Assembly: GCA_029298735.1 (NCBI GenBank)
Contig: JANSLP010000015.1
Location: forward strand, 124,001 to 188,000
DNA from: Ophiostoma sp. CBS 140.51
Lineage: Eukaryota; Ascomycota; Sordariomycetes; Ophiostomatales; Ophiostomataceae
Length of the DNA: 64,000 bases
Reading direction: 5' to 3'
In this document: piece by piece, positions 9,354 through 20,114 of the stretch
Position numbering within the stretch: the first letter of the stretch is position 1
How the letters are laid out: each line of letters opens with the position of its first letter
Program-made: the position numbers and the translations under genes
Notes under the pieces: generated by a model
Database searches by the model: none
What the model saw: only the letters and a program-made list of their open reading frames with translations
Told to the model about the DNA's origin: nothing

Positions 9354-9597
9354 TAGGCGCTGTTCTCGTGTATTATTATTTTTGGTGTAGCATTTGGCTA
9401 TATTCTGGTTACTCTTTCCTTCTTCTTCATCTCTTCATAGAAACAGCAAAGCAACAAAAGCAAAGCGTCGTTACCACTCAAAACACAGTTCTGACAAGAT
9501 GTGTGACAGTAATGAAATATTTTGAACGCCAATATCTATGGAAACAAACAATGCAATGTGATAGATAAATACAAAATTAGACAGCCTCAACAACGTT
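9354..9597. other. Short convergent intergenic region
   Basis: There are only 244 bp between the stop codons of App1 and DRS1, holding both 3' ends. The sequence is AT-rich, with no gene or clear hairpin terminator. Confidence 0.6.
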
Positions 9598-12264
9598 TCA
9601 TGGCTTACCACCACGGCCGCCACGACCGCCGCCACGACCTCCACGGCTTCCACCACGAGAACCGCCACGAGCACCGCCGCGACCGCCACCGCGGCCACCG
9701 GACGATGCACCACCACGGCGGGCACCCATGGCCGGTTTGACCACACGAGCAGCGGCAGGCTTCGCGGCAGCAGGCTTGGCCGCAGTCTTCGCAGAAGGCT
9801 TACCGACTGCCGGCTTGCTCCCGGGCTTGCCCAGCGCCTTCTTCTCCTGCTTCAGCTTCTTGCCGCCCATGCCCGCCAGCCGGTCCGCCTTCTTGTCCAG
9901 CTTCTTCATGTCCTTGTTGCTCAGCTTGCCGCCCATCCGCTTGGTCTTGAGCTTCTCACGCAGCTTCTCCACGCTCTCCTGCTTCTTTTCTTCCGACACA
10001 TTGGCACCCGCGAATCCCGTCCGCCGCGCCGCCGTCTTCTTGGCCTCCTTTTCGCGGGGGGTCTCGAACCACGTCTTCTTGGGGCGCGCCAGAATCTCGT
10101 CCTTGTGCTTCAGCAGGTTCTCGCCGCGCGTCACCTCCATCTCCGCCATCGCCAGCTTGCGCACCTCCCGCTCCTCCTCGATAATCTCGGCAATGTCGTC
10201 CTCCAAATCGTCAATCTTGGCCTGCCACGCGTCGGCGGCCGCCGGGTCGACGGACCGGCTCTTGATGACAAATTTTGTGGAGGACTTGGTGCCGCCCTCG
10301 CCGGTCTCGCCCTTGCGCATGGCTTTTGTGGCAGAGCGCACAAACTTGCGGTCGGCTTCGGCCACCAGCGTGACAGCCACACCGCGGTGGCCCGCACGGG
10401 CAGTACGACCGATACGGTGAATGTAGTCATCCAGGTTCTTGGGCACCTCGTAGTTGATGACGGTCTGGACGCCCTTGATATCGAGACCACGCGAGGCCAG
10501 GTCAGAGGCCAACAGGAAAGAAACGGCGCCCTTGCGGAACGACTCCAGAGCGGCCGACCGCTCGGCCTGCTTAATATTACCGTGCAGCTCTTCGCACGTC
10601 AGGCCCAGCAGGCCAAACACGACGCGCGCCTCGTGGATGTAGCGTTTCTCCCTAAAAAAGATGATGGTGTGGTCGCGGTAGAGTGTCGTGCACAAATGCA
10701 ACAAATAACCCAGGCGCGAGTCTTCGCGGCCCTGGCGCAGACGCACAAACTCTTGTGTCAGCGTACCGGCGGTACGCGAGTTGCCGTCCGCGACCACACG
10801 CACGGGCCGCAGCATGCCCACACGGATCAGATCGTCAACGGGCGCCGTCATCGTGGCCGAGAAGAGCATCGTCTGGCGCGACCGTGGCAAGAACTTGACA
10901 ATTTCATTGAGCTCGTCGGCGAAACCGTCCTGGAGCATACGATCGGCCTCATCGAGCACCAAGATCTCGGTGGCATCGACTGCAAAACCAGCCGTGTTGC
11001 GCATGTGGTCGATAAAACGACCGGGCGTACCAATGACGATATCCGGGCGGGCGCGCAGCTTGGGCTCCGTAGCCTTGAAGGACGTACCACCGACAGCCAG
11101 GACCATCGTAATCGAAGTAAACTGGGCCAGCTTGACAGCCACCGTATGACACTGCACCGCCAACTCGCGCGTGGGCGTCAGGATCACAACACGCGTCTTG
11201 GGCACCTTGCTGGGGCGGTACAGCAGACGTTCCAGGATGGGCAGCAGGAAAGCAGCCGTCTTACCCGAACCAGTCACGGCCTGACCGACGACATCTTTAC
11301 CACCAACGGCAAAGGGCATCGTCTTGGCCTGGATCTTGGTCGGGCGGTGGAAGCCAGCGGCAGCGACGGCGCGCAGGATGGGCCGCGAGAAGATGCGCAT
11401 GGACTCGAACGTGGGGACCGACGCCAGCGAGTTGCCGTCGTCGCCCTCTTCGTCGGAGTCATTGCCGCCCTTTTTACCCTTCTTGCCCTTCTTGGCCTTG
11501 AGCTTCTCCTTCTCGCCGTCGGCAAAAAAGGCCTTTTGGCGTGCCGACTCCTCGTCGTCCTCGTCGCTGGAGGCGTCGCTGTCGTGATCGTCGGGGTGGC
11601 CAATGGGCGTAGCAACGGAGTCGTTGTCGGAAGCGCCCTCGTCGTCCGAGTCGGCGTCTTCGTCGTCGTCGTTCTCGGCGTCCTCTTCGTCACTTGCAGC
11701 TTCAGTCTCGCCATCGGCCTCCTCCTCATCAGAGTCGGCGCCCATGCCGAAACCGTCCTCGGCAAGAAGCTCGTCATCGTCGAGATCAAGGTCTTCGTCC
11801 TCGAAGCCGGAGCCTTCGCCCTCTTCGTCGGCCTCATCGTCTTCGTCGCCAAAGACGTCCTCCTCGTCCTCGTCCTCCTCCTCCTCCTCATCGCTGTCCT
11901 CAGCCTTGGCCTTCTTTCCATTCGCCTTCTTCTCGCCCTTCTTCTCCTTCTTGCCCTCGCCTGCCGCTTCGGCCTCTCGCTTCTCCCGCTTCCGCTGGAT
12001 AATCGCGCTCAGGTCCACAATCCGCTCTGCGCCAATCCACTCCATGTCTGTTTTTGTCTGCTCGTCCTCTTCTTCTTCGTTGGCGCCGCCACCCAGTCCA
12101 CCAAAACCAAAGTCGTCGCCATCCCACACAAAGTCGGGGTTCATGTGCTGCCGCTTATGGGCCGGGAGACCCTCGTCTTCGCTGTCCGACTCCTCGTCCG
12201 AAATCTCTTCGTCATCTTCAATCGTCCGCCCGTAGAAAGGCTCGGCCTTTCTTTTGGAAGGCAT
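9598..12264 (-). CDS. DRS1: DEAD-box ATP-dependent RNA helicase DRS1 (DDX27 type)
   Basis: This is an 888-residue, single-exon nucleolar helicase for 60S ribosomal subunit assembly. Residues 1-270 are very acidic (Asp/Glu/Ser runs) with Lys-rich patches, as in Drs1. The core carries all hallmark motifs in order: Q motif FHRPTKIQAKTMP, Walker A AVTGSGKT (about residue 330), PTRELA, TPGR, DEAD (about 437), SAT, then RGLDIKG and HRIGRTAR. After the core come the Drs1-specific KTWFETPREKE and a coiled KKADRLAGMGGKK segment. The protein ends with a lysine/alanine region and an RGG-rich tail, features that bind RNA and direct proteins to the nucleolus. Start ATG precedes PSKRKAEPFYGR. The antisense strand is open for 759 codons, an effect of base composition. 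Confidence 0.96.
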   Translation of the reverse strand: MPSKRKAEPFYGRTIEDDEEISDEESDSEDEGLPAHKRQHMNPDFVWDGDDFGFGGLGGGANEEEEDEQTKTDMEWIGAERIVDLSAIIQRKREKREAEAAGEGKKEKKGEKKANGKKAKAEDSDEEEEEDEDEEDVFGDEDDEADEEGEGSGFEDEDLDLDDDELLAEDGFGMGADSDEEEADGETEAASDEEDAENDDDEDADSDDEGASDNDSVATPIGHPDDHDSDASSDEDDEESARQKAFFADGEKEKLKAKKGKKGKKGGNDSDEEGDDGNSLASVPTFESMRIFSRPILRAVAAAGFHRPTKIQAKTMPFAVGGKDVVGQAVTGSGKTAAFLLPILERLLYRPSKVPKTRVVILTPTRELAVQCHTVAVKLAQFTSITMVLAVGGTSFKATEPKLRARPDIVIGTPGRFIDHMRNTAGFAVDATEILVLDEADRMLQDGFADELNEIVKFLPRSRQTMLFSATMTAPVDDLIRVGMLRPVRVVADGNSRTAGTLTQEFVRLRQGREDSRLGYLLHLCTTLYRDHTIIFFREKRYIHEARVVFGLLGLTCEELHGNIKQAERSAALESFRKGAVSFLLASDLASRGLDIKGVQTVINYEVPKNLDDYIHRIGRTARAGHRGVAVTLVAEADRKFVRSATKAMRKGETGEGGTKSSTKFVIKSRSVDPAAADAWQAKIDDLEDDIAEIIEEEREVRKLAMAEMEVTRGENLLKHKDEILARPKKTWFETPREKEAKKTAARRTGFAGANVSEEKKQESVEKLREKLKTKRMGGKLSNKDMKKLDKKADRLAGMGGKKLKQEKKALGKPGSKPAVGKPSAKTAAKPAAAKPAAARVVKPAMGARRGGASSGGRGGGRGGARGGSRGGSRGGRGGGRGGRGGKP

Positions 12265-13312
12265 TTCGTAGTTCGGCTGGGGGATTGTTGTCGAGGAAAG
12301 GGGGTTGTTGTGTCCTCCGACAATGTTTGTGTTGCTGCTTCCTCATTTGCAACTAAGAAAATTTGGCGAGCGTCCATTAGGTGAAGCTCTCGAAACTTTT
12401 TTTTTTCTGCCGTACAAAATCATTGGGCGGTGAGAGCCGCCAACCAGCAGATTCAGGTACGGGATTCCACTTTTTTGTCGCCAACAATCAACAGCGCCAA
12501 ATGGGCGACGACGAAAGGGAAGGGGGGTATAGCAGCCTGTCATAAGAATGGCATTTTCAACTTGTGCCGCGGGGCAGGACCAATGGGGAAAACAGAGGAC
12601 AGTCGAAACACGGGAGACAGCGAAACGATGGTAACCCTGAGCGGGATGAGGGGAATATGAGCCAAGGCGATGTCCTTTTTTAGCTGTGGTGGTGTTGACA
12701 GTCATCGCTAGGCGTAGTTTCCTTTGTTTGTCAATTTTTTTTTGTATGTCTCATCGTCTTCATCTTGAACGTTTGTGCTCATCGCCTCACCTCATATCAG
12801 ATTGGCGTTGTGCGTCTTGCGCGGCATCGTCCTACGAAAACGTGCCACACGTCTTCTCTCCCATCCGCCTGTTTCACAGAAGTAGACGGAACAGAGCACA
12901 GAAAAATACAGGGCAAAGACACAACGAAGACACAGAACACAGGGCGTGGTGCTTGAATGGATACAGCACAGCCGCCGGTGGGACATGTGCATCTGTCTCC
13001 GTGCGATGCGTACTTGTGTAATGCGGTCGACGTATGTAGCGACGGTGCAAATGCAATTCGAATCTTGTAGATCCCGTGGGATGTTGTTGTCATCGCCGTG
13101 GCTGTCGTCGTTGCTATGATGTTTATCGAGTGTAACGACGAATCTGCATACATGTCAACATGCTCCCCAAAAAGACTCATCCCCGGCTGCCGGACCGCTT
13201 GGCGTTTTGAGTCACGTCGCTGGGATGTGTCTGCACAAGCAGTGGCAGCATATCCCGTGACATAGTGATATCTCGAGAAGGGTGAAAAGAAAATGGTAGT
13301 TTTGATGGCGTC

Positions 13313-13733
13313 TCATTGACGAAATGTCGATGGAACCGTATTGAGGCCAATGGCCCTATCTGTGCTCGCCATCATCTCTGTGCCGTTTGGGCTGCCGGGC
13401 GTCGTCAAAGAAGGGAAAAGGGCACAGACAGCCAGACAAGAGGCTGCTGGGATTGCGGTAGCGAAAATGATGAAAAAGACAACAAAATGAAGTGGCGTTG
13501 TGTCGACGTGCATCATGGCTACATGGTCCAGCCACACAGACGGAGAACGACCGGCTGCTCCAGCGGTACAGCTTGCCCTGCTGGGCTGGAGTTCCGCCCA
13601 GCACGCCCTTGCCGGACAAGTAGGCGGCGTTCTCCGTCACCTGGTAAGCAATGCACGACAACAGTCCCAATACGGTGGCCGGTACAGGACGGCGGAAGGA
13701 GCGATGGGCCGGCAATACAGACGTTTGCCTTCA
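13313..13733 (-). pseudogene. PEX11-family peroxin relic, frame-disrupted
   Basis: Bases 13551-13646 on the minus strand translate to YQVTENAAYLSGKGVLGG followed by TPAQQGKLYRWSSR. This is the signature of fungal PEX11-type (AoPex11-1/Pex11C-like) peroxisomal membrane proteins, whose conserved segment reads (F/Y)Q..EN.AYLS.K.VLG.(S/T)PA.QGK..RWS.R. The frame has a TGA at 13731-13733, six codons upstream of the first plausible codon. After WSSR the family-like continuation moves to the +1 frame (WLDHVAMMHV). I could find no intron model that restores it, because acceptors lack CTAAC branch sites. Upstream, residues encoded near 13960-14030 (GSLARIVEKNGRRKLKVLSSL) faintly resemble the preceding family block. 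I read this as a decayed gene. A heavily spliced functional gene is the alternative. Confidence 0.55.
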
Positions 13734-15590
13734 CAACTTTTTTAACAGGACGTCCCATTGGCGTCCAATTGCTCTTTCCCAGATCGTGCCTTCCATATCC
13801 ATGACTGCCTGTATTGTTTCCCCCACCCTCCACCACCTTCTCGGCGGAGGGGCCGGTCTCGTCAATCGGCCGCTGCTGCCTGTTCCAGCACAAAGACAGA
13901 CACGTCCGGCCCGGCATTGACGTGACGTTCCCCTTCCTTTTCTTTTTCTGAATCTTAATCCCAATCCAAACTACTGAGCACTTTCAGCTTTCGACGCCCA
14001 TTCTTTTCAACAATTCTGGCCAGGCTCCCGGCAATGGTGTCCCAGGCTCTCGGGGCAGCTGGCTCTTGGACATGCTCCAACCCTCGTCCTCCCGGGGTGC
14101 ACACAATGTTTCTAACTGTGGCGCCCGATGCATCAATCAAGTCAATCAAGTCAACCAAGCTTGTCAACAAAGAGTGACAAACGTCGTACGTCGTACATAC
14201 ATCTCGTCATGTCGTCAACGCGTCGTCGATGCTGCAGGATGCCCGCGTATTCTTGCTTGTCCACCAGCCCTCAATTGCTACCCAAACACACGATGCAAGT
14301 CCACAAGATGATGCAGGACAACAAACGAGGATACGGTCGGCCTCAAGAACCAGCAAACAGCCTCAACGGTCGGGCGTCCGTCTCGAGGAAACGGATATGG
14401 AGCCCACTCGATCGTCGGCCGCTACGGAGCACTCAGTACTGAGAAGTGAACACCCATCGGGCAGGAAGAAAAAGAAACAAAGAGAAACAAAAACCTGCTG
14501 GCAAAAGCAGGGCGACCTCAAGTGGATCTCTCCCGCAGATGCGCACGTCCTCACAATTGCACTTTTTTCCTGGCCTCTTTTCTGGCCAGACCAGCAACTT
14601 AACCGTGTCAAGCCCAGCTGCAACCCCTTCTGCGCTGCATCGTTTCTCCTCTTTTTCACCTGCTGTCCTTCCAGTCATTTACGTCCTCCACGTCTTCGCT
14701 GTCCATCTTGACGTCTGTTGAGCCTCCAATCTCCACTTTTCTGCGTCTCGCCAGATGCCCAGATACCTCCAGATGCTTCCAGTTCGCTCGCAGTGCCACG
14801 ACCTAACGACGACCAACCAAGCCGACCTCCGCCAGTTCGCCCTGCATCTTCCGCTGTCTCTGCGTGACTTTGAGGCTAGATTGGCGGGCTTTCTGGTCTT
14901 TCTGGTCCTTTCTGGTCTCTTTTGAGTGCTTGCAGGGCCTGCATCTGGCGGAGCAGGCGTGCAGCAAAACTTGCAGCTCAGCATGCACCATGCAGTCTAC
15001 TGTGTATGCAGTCTATGCCCTGCCACATTGCCAGATTGCTTGATTGCCAGATTGGCTCTTTCTGACTCGTCCTGGCTGCCGTGCTGAGGCAGTGCTTTGC
15101 GAGTGGCTGGCTTTCTTTGGCCTCTGTCTCCTTTTGTTGCACTTGTTTGCTTTCCCTTTCGGTTGGTTCCTGTTTCTGTTGTGTTCCTTTTTCTGCTGGC
15201 GTTTTGGCAGCGTGTTTCTCACGATCCACCATAATGCTCTATGATGCATGCATACATGCATGCGGAGTATTTTGTATGCGTATGTGTACGAAGTTTTCGT
15301 CAGACAGTCGAGGCTCGTCCGTTTTTGGTGCGAATTCTGGACGGGCGTCAGACGGTCCTCCATGCCCCAGTCCTCGACATAACGGTCATCCAATTCGGCA
15401 AGAGCCAGACGGTCTTTAATCGTCTCACCTCTCTTTATTACTCCCCCTGATCTCGAGATGGTCAAAACCTGGTTGACTTTTTCACCAGCCGCGATATCAA
15501 GAACAAGCACCTTTTTCAAGCACCTTTTTTCTTCTTTAATGCTGCTGCCTTCTGCACTTGTCGGCAGTCCCTTGCAGGCAGACGGCATAT

Positions 15591-15611
15591 GCAAACTGCA
15601 AACTGCAAACT
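15591..15611. repeat. Three tandem GCAAACT units
   Basis: Three perfect 7-mers GCAAACT are followed by GCAAAAA, in non-coding DNA. Confidence 0.85.
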
Positions 15612-18055
15612 GCAAAAACGGTCCCGACTATGCCACACGGGAGACACATGAGGATGCTCTTTATCGTCAGAGGGCACGAGGTCGTTTTTTAGTCTCGATA
15701 TTGCCTGGATATCTCACCTGGATTCCAGTTGTTTGGTCAAAAGTTGTTAGGCAGGAGCCAGCTGCCCAGCTGCTAAAACTGCGATCACCAGCACTTGCCA
15801 AGTGGTGCGCACTAGTGCCGTAGCGTCCCCCCTCTGAAGTTCTCTGCCAGTCGTCTGTGCTGTCAGTCCCCGACAACGCTCGCCTCACAGTGGAAAACGT
15901 CCTGTGCTCCGTACGTCGTGTCCCGCTAAAAAGGTTAGCGCAGCAACGTCCCGTCTCTCGCGCCGGCACACTCTGCCCCCAGTGCCACCCCTCATTCGTC
16001 CAGTCGCCCTTTCCGCCCTTCTGTCCTCCATCTCCTCCCCACACGCCCCTTCCCAATCCAGCCGGCGCTGTTTTGTGCTCCCAGGCAACCCAAGGTCCTC
16101 CAGCAAAGAGCGTTGCGATCACAACGCCAAAGACACGCCAGACACACACACGCCAGGACGGAACGTTTTCGCCACGACGACGGCCGTTGCCATTCGCTCG
16201 TTCCCGCGTCTTAGCCCCTCAGGCCCCTCTCGCCCTGTCTGAACAACATCTCCGTATTTATCGATAGCACTGATAACAGCCCAGAACGGAGGGGCAGAAA
16301 GGGCTTGGCATACAAGGGTCCGCGTTGCCAGCGCCTTCCTCCGCTTTAATTGAAATTGCGACGTTTTCTGGGTCGGTCGACGCTTCCTTCTTCGCTGCCC
16401 TCTTGCCTCTGTTGTGTGGTTCTGCTTGTCTCTCCTGTGTGTAATTACAAGAACGGAAGGAGCGCTCGACAGCCCACCTCGTCCACCACACAGACCACTG
16501 CCATTTTGCCTGCACTCTTGCTGTGTTTTCTCCCATCAACCACATCGTACAAGTAACACCCCCCTCCTTTCCCGTTCGTGCCTTCTCGTCCTCTCGCCGC
16601 GTCTCTACCATTGCGCCTGATTTCTCGAGTTTGCAGCGCTGCCCTGGAAAGCAGTCGGAGTCTGGCACCATCCGTCGTAGCTTCTCATTTTGCTCTGCTT
16701 CCTGCCTGTTCAGTGTCTGCCCGTCTCGCTTTTGACAGAATATCAGCCACAATACGTCGGCCACAGTATTATTACGCTCCTTCCCCCCCCACCCCTCGAA
16801 TGTTCCTCATGTTCTTTCCTCCCCAGGTTGACTGACGGCAGCGCCTTTTTTCCCCTTTTCGGTGATTTTGTGTATCTGGGACCAGCCCACACCTTCCACT
16901 CCATCTTTCCACCGTCTCGGAGAGCTATTTGTTCTTTCCCTATCTGGCGACCGGACGACGTAAGTGCCTGCCACTTTACGACCATTCTTTCCATTCCTTC
17001 CTATTCTCGTAGTCTCATAATTTCGCTCTCATAGGCTCATACTCTCCCAAAACCACACAACACCACTACTCTTTCCGCTCTCCGTTTATAAAGTGGGCAC
17101 CTCCTTCACCCACACCCCCTCCTACTCGCCGGCCGTGCCTTCCCCCATCCCCCCTTCACACCCCTTCAGAGGAAAGGGCGACGACCGAAAAGACGAAAGA
17201 GACGAAAGAAGAGCACGAGCAAAGGGTACAAGACGATGGTCGTACCTTCTTCAAGACAGTAGCAGAAACAGCAACCACCAGCAGACCATTAGGAAATTAT
17301 CTCGTCCCTGCCGCTGCCACAGCAACTTTTGACTCTCCATAAACGTTTTGACATCCTCCAGAATCACGAATTATCCAACCTCCCTCTGTTCGCCGTCCTC
17401 ATTTTCTGTCGTTTGATTTCTTTTGTTTTTATTCTCATTATTACCTCTTGTCTGGCTGCCCGCTTTACCAGAGTCCGTCAGCCTACCATCGTCGTCCACA
17501 TATCTCTGCTGCCGGGTCTCTGCGAAGAAGGGGGAGAAACGAACGAACAACGAACGTCGAACAAAACGGGGACAACAAAATAGGCCCCTGCTCACCCACA
17601 ACTGGCCTGGCCTGCCTGGGACTGGGACCCTCCATACATGCCCCATCTAGTCCATACCCAAACAGAATTCCTTAAAACCACCCGGATCCCCACTCAACTT
17701 TTTTTTTGGTCTGCCTCTTCCCGACTGGCGAAACCCTGCAAAACATCAACCAACACGCTGCCCAAGGCATCCAGGAGAAGAGAACTGGTTCCCCTTCTTG
17801 GTTCCTTCACATCCTGACTGCCTCTCGCTCCTGCACTCAACAAGATTGATTCTCTTCCTCTCACGACTGCCTATCGCGTTCCTCTTTCTGCTCACGCGCA
17901 CCCCGCTTCACTCGCTGCCTGTGAAGCTGCTGACTGTCGTCCGCGCCCAACACACCCAATCCATCTCACCATAGTCACACACAATCGCCAGAGGGACGAC
18001 ACCAACGAACTGCGAGACGAAAAAAGCTGCCATCGCTGCCTCACGGGCTGCACGC

Positions 18056-18330
18056 TCGCCTGCCTGTCTCGATCTATTTTCCTCGTTTACTTTTCTTTCT
18101 TTCACTCTTCCTTCTTCATATCCCTCTTTTCCTCTTTTTTTTCTCTTTTTCACTTCTTGTCCTCTCATTTCTTCCTCCTCCCTCGCCTCGTTTCTCTTCT
18201 CTCTTTTCCCCTCCTCATCTCCATCGCGCTTGACCGCCCTGTCGTCCAAAGCTCCACTCCGCCCACTTTCGCCGTCAACCTCAATCCTTTTCTTCTTCCA
18301 CAACGCTCTTTTGAAAAGAGTATATCACCT
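18056..18330 (+). promoter_or_regulatory. Polypyrimidine-rich 5' leader/core promoter
   Basis: The plus strand is almost entirely C and T in long runs (for example 18084-18225), ending shortly before the ATG at 18336. CT-rich stretches just upstream of the start are typical of highly expressed filamentous fungal genes. I see no convincing TATA box. Confidence 0.45.
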
Positions 18331-18335
18331 TCACA

Positions 18336-20114
18336 ATGTCCGTCAAGAGCTCAAAATCAAATAAGGTCGCCTACATGCAAGAGGAAGACGACCTTGGGAA
18401 TATCCGCGGAGACGTCACATACGCCGCATCAGCTGCTCCCAGCCCCTCAAAAGAACAAATGAACAGCAGGAAAAAGCGCCGTGACGCATCCCCATCAGCT
18501 CCCCATCACTTCACCGACTCCGACTCGACCGTCCACCCAAACCGCCGCGATTCAAGATCCAGCAGGTCATCAAGACCACGCGGTGATAGAGACAAATCGA
18601 TTCCACCCACCGACAGAAAAGCTCTCGCCCGCCCAATGTCGCGGCATTCAAAGAGCACCCCGGTCATTGAGACTGTGCCTCAACGCCGTCGTTCGCGCGA
18701 TCTGCCAGAAGCGGCCTACTACGGCGCCAACCCTGTCTCAGTTACCACTGCTCCAGCTCGTCCGCGGTCAAAGACGGCAGCACCAAGGCCCAATTCCGCC
18801 TACTACGCAGCCCCATCCTCTCGCCCGCCGCTCTCGAACCAAAGGTATCACACTATGCACACGCATCAACCACCGCCGCATTCCGGTATGCCACCACCGT
18901 CAGCATTCGGGCCTCCTCCAATGCAGCCGCCACAATGGCAGCCACCACCCCCTCATCCGCCTGGCTACGGTATGATGGGACCACCACCACTTCCAATGCA
19001 ACTCCCGCCAGGCCCGCCGCCGCCGATGCACCACGAGGCCTTCCAGCCACCGCCACCTCCTCCCAGCGCTGGCGGCGGTATGCGGGGTCTTCACCAGCGC
19101 TTTGGACCCAGTCGCCCACAAACGTCCATTGGACACCGGCCACCGCCGGCTGTCGAGTACGGCCACCCAGACGATTACGACCAGGACGACCTCAGCCGCG
19201 GTATGCGTCGCCTTTCCATGGGCTACGGCCACGGCATCGAGGACGAGCGCCCACGCCCTATGCTGATGCGGCCCATGTCCGCCCGGCCCATGCAGTCCTC
19301 GCCCTTTGCAGCGCCCCCGCCTATGCTTCCTCCTCCTTCCGGCCCCATGCCGATCAGCAGAGGTCAGCCTTTCCAGCCTTTGTCCGATGAGCCATTTGAG
19401 CCCCTCGACAATTCGTACAATGAGTATGGAGGTTCCATGATGCATATCCCGCGGACTCGCCGTGAAAGCATTGACCCGTCTTTGAATGAGCATCGGTATT
19501 ATGCCACCGAAGTGGCACGCACAACAGGCAGCCGCCGGAATTCCTACTATGGGGAACAATCAACATCGTCTGGCAGTGCACTTGAGGACAAGATTCGCTT
19601 GGCGAGCTCATACCAAGAGAAGAAGTCGGGTGGCTTGACATCGGGTGGCATGCGCCTGACGGAAGAGATGCTCTACGAGGCTAGCCGGCGTGGTGGCCCC
19701 AAGAGCCGTTCAACTCGCAGCTCTGGCAGCCGTGACGAGAGCGACTGGCGGCAATCGGCAACGACAAGAACAACACGGTCCAGCAACGAAGAAGACATGA
19801 CCATCCGAGTCAAGGGCAATGCACACTTCAAGTTCGGCGATACCGAGATGCACTGCCAGGACGGCACCGAGATCAACATCCGCAATCCCCCACTGAGCAG
19901 ACGGATTGGCAGCGGCGACAGACCCGTCTATCCTGAGCTTGAAGACCGCAGAGGCCGTTATGACCGTCCTGCTCTGCGAAGCCGTGCACCCTCGCAGTCG
20001 GGGTCCTTCTATGCACCGCGTCCTGAAGAGTCGTTTGAATACGGCTATGGCGAAAGCCCGAGATACGACTCTCCCTTTGCGCCACTTCCAGCCCACGAGC
20101 AATGGTATGAGTGA
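18336..20114 (+). CDS. Disordered Pro/Arg/Ser-rich fungal protein of unknown function
   Basis: This is a 592-residue single-exon protein that I do not recognise. The N-terminus (SVKSSKSNKVAYMQEEDDLGNIRG) is followed by an Arg/Ser-rich segment (about 40-130) with potential basophilic kinase sites. A proline- and methionine-rich region (about 165-345) contains many PPP runs such as PPPPHPPGYGMMGPP, resembling a profilin, WW or SH3 ligand. A short, more ordered block near 480-515 (TIRVKGNAHFKFGDTEMHCQDGTEINI) looks like beta strands and is the best candidate for a conserved domain. There is no signal peptide, membrane segment or catalytic motif. The ATG at 18336 follows a long pyrimidine-rich leader. 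A cytoskeletal, RNA-binding or scaffold role is speculation. Confidence 0.75.
   Translation: MSVKSSKSNKVAYMQEEDDLGNIRGDVTYAASAAPSPSKEQMNSRKKRRDASPSAPHHFTDSDSTVHPNRRDSRSSRSSRPRGDRDKSIPPTDRKALARPMSRHSKSTPVIETVPQRRRSRDLPEAAYYGANPVSVTTAPARPRSKTAAPRPNSAYYAAPSSRPPLSNQRYHTMHTHQPPPHSGMPPPSAFGPPPMQPPQWQPPPPHPPGYGMMGPPPLPMQLPPGPPPPMHHEAFQPPPPPPSAGGGMRGLHQRFGPSRPQTSIGHRPPPAVEYGHPDDYDQDDLSRGMRRLSMGYGHGIEDERPRPMLMRPMSARPMQSSPFAAPPPMLPPPSGPMPISRGQPFQPLSDEPFEPLDNSYNEYGGSMMHIPRTRRESIDPSLNEHRYYATEVARTTGSRRNSYYGEQSTSSGSALEDKIRLASSYQEKKSGGLTSGGMRLTEEMLYEASRRGGPKSRSTRSSGSRDESDWRQSATTRTTRSSNEEDMTIRVKGNAHFKFGDTEMHCQDGTEINIRNPPLSRRIGSGDRPVYPELEDRRGRYDRPALRSRAPSQSGSFYAPRPEESFEYGYGESPRYDSPFAPLPAHEQWYE

Larger units (their letters stand above)
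12265..18335. other. 6 kb region without an intact gene, between divergent genes
   Basis: No intact gene was recognised between the start of DRS1 (-) and the start of the 592-residue protein (+). It holds a broken PEX11-like fragment (13313-13733), short tandem repeats (three GCAAACT units at 15591-15611, TTTCTGGTC-like repeats near 14900, GTCAATCAA-like repeats near 14130-14160), and from about 16000 on a progressively pyrimidine-rich strand leading into the next gene. Open frames listed by length are short, low-complexity or non-ATG. Confidence 0.55.

Noticed and set aside
10105..12384. 759-codon plus-strand open frame opposite DRS1
   Set aside because: It is exactly antisense to a clear helicase gene; GC-rich third positions keep the opposite strand open. 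It has no domain and composition is that of a shadow frame.
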